From Struthio camelus (lineage: Eukaryota; Chordata; Aves; Struthioniformes; Struthionidae): a DNA stretch of 64,000 nt. Positions 63,692 through 64,000 of the stretch are shown here, one piece after another (the first letter of the stretch is position 1; every line of letters begins with the position of its first letter). The translations under genes were made by a program, and so were the position numbers. Location: assembly GCF_040807025.1 (NCBI RefSeq), contig NC_090942.1:44718911-44782910 (forward strand), written 5' to 3'. The notes beneath the pieces are model-generated. The model was not told the DNA's origin and did not search any database. It saw only the letters and a list, made by a program, of their open reading frames with translations.

Positions 63692-63760
63692 GAATATCAA
63701 GAAGTTGCAGTGGCCCTCCTTTCAGAAGCTGTAGCACGTCTATGTTTTAGTTGGACTTGA
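63692..63760 (+). CDS. Candidate exon C, possibly terminal
   Basis: Preceded by the acceptor tttatcatcctcctag. In phase 0, which matches candidate exon B, it reads EYQEVAVALLSEAVARLCFS and then WT before a TGA at 63758. The peptide is a good amphipathic helix, continuing the charged helical end of exon B. No strong donor lies before the stop, so this may be a terminal coding exon, a truncated isoform, or a real exon using a weak donor such as gct|gtagca near 63725. No polyadenylation signal is obvious in the next 240 bp. Confidence 0.33.
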   Translation, partial: EYQEVAVALLSEAVARLCFSWT

Positions 63761-64000
63761 AGTCTGGTTCATGAATACCTTTTAGGGGAAATCAATGAAA
63801 TCAATGGGAGTTGTATTTCTAAAATATTTTAGAGCATCAGACCCTTAGAGTTTAACAGTTAACACTTTCTTAAAATTGCATTTGTGGTGCATATGTTCTG
63901 GTCTGGATTATCAAGACTTTCTTTGCAGTTGGGCTTCTGTGTCTGTTTTTATTCTGAGCATTGGAAAAGCTGCCTCTTCTGTGTTCTCAGTAAATGCCCC
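63761..64000. other. Sequence after candidate exon C
   Basis: Either 3' untranslated sequence or the next intron. No AATAAA and no further exon are recognised before the window ends. Confidence 0.35.

Overview
The window looks like nuclear DNA of a vertebrate, most likely a bird. The main evidence is several CR1-family non-LTR retrotransposon copies. One is about 2 kb long, carries a recognisable reverse-transcriptase ORF2 and ends in the typical avian CR1 3' terminus of repeated ATTCTGTGA units. Other support is the low density of interspersed repeats, the AT-rich non-coding background and a single extreme CpG island. There are no operons, prokaryotic signals, CRISPR arrays or complete single-exon host genes. 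Turtles and crocodilians also carry CR1, so 'bird' is an inference.

Region 1-35,290 is gene-poor. It holds a 3' CR1 fragment (2.8-3.3 kb), an antisense CR1 remnant (9.3-9.5 kb), an old inverted tRNA-like repeat (16.1-16.2 kb) and the near-complete-3' CR1 (17.9-19.9 kb) with ORF2 broken by a 31-bp tandem duplication. It also holds a CR1 fragment split by a ~458-bp insertion (26.4-27.5 kb), traces of old amniote-type repeats, and several perfect inverted repeats in non-repetitive DNA. Two motif-dense patches (20.6-20.8 and 21.48-21.55 kb) are candidate enhancers.

Region 35,300-36,590 is a very GC-rich CpG island. It has CCAAT boxes in both orientations, GC boxes, and consensus splice donors pointing outward on both strands (minus at 35,296; plus at 36,113). 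I read it as a divergent (bidirectional) promoter with two GC-rich first exons. The plus-strand gene would then have a large first intron of about 25 kb (36.1-61.1 kb).

Region 61,100-64,000 holds the best candidate host coding sequence: three short putative plus-strand exons (61,161-61,277; 62,415-62,523; 63,692-63,760). Their splice phases fit one another and also fit an ATG-initiated frame in the CpG-island exon. The encoded peptide is helical and charged. I do not recognise the protein, so no gene name is given. Exon calls rest on splice motifs and phase only, without transcript evidence.
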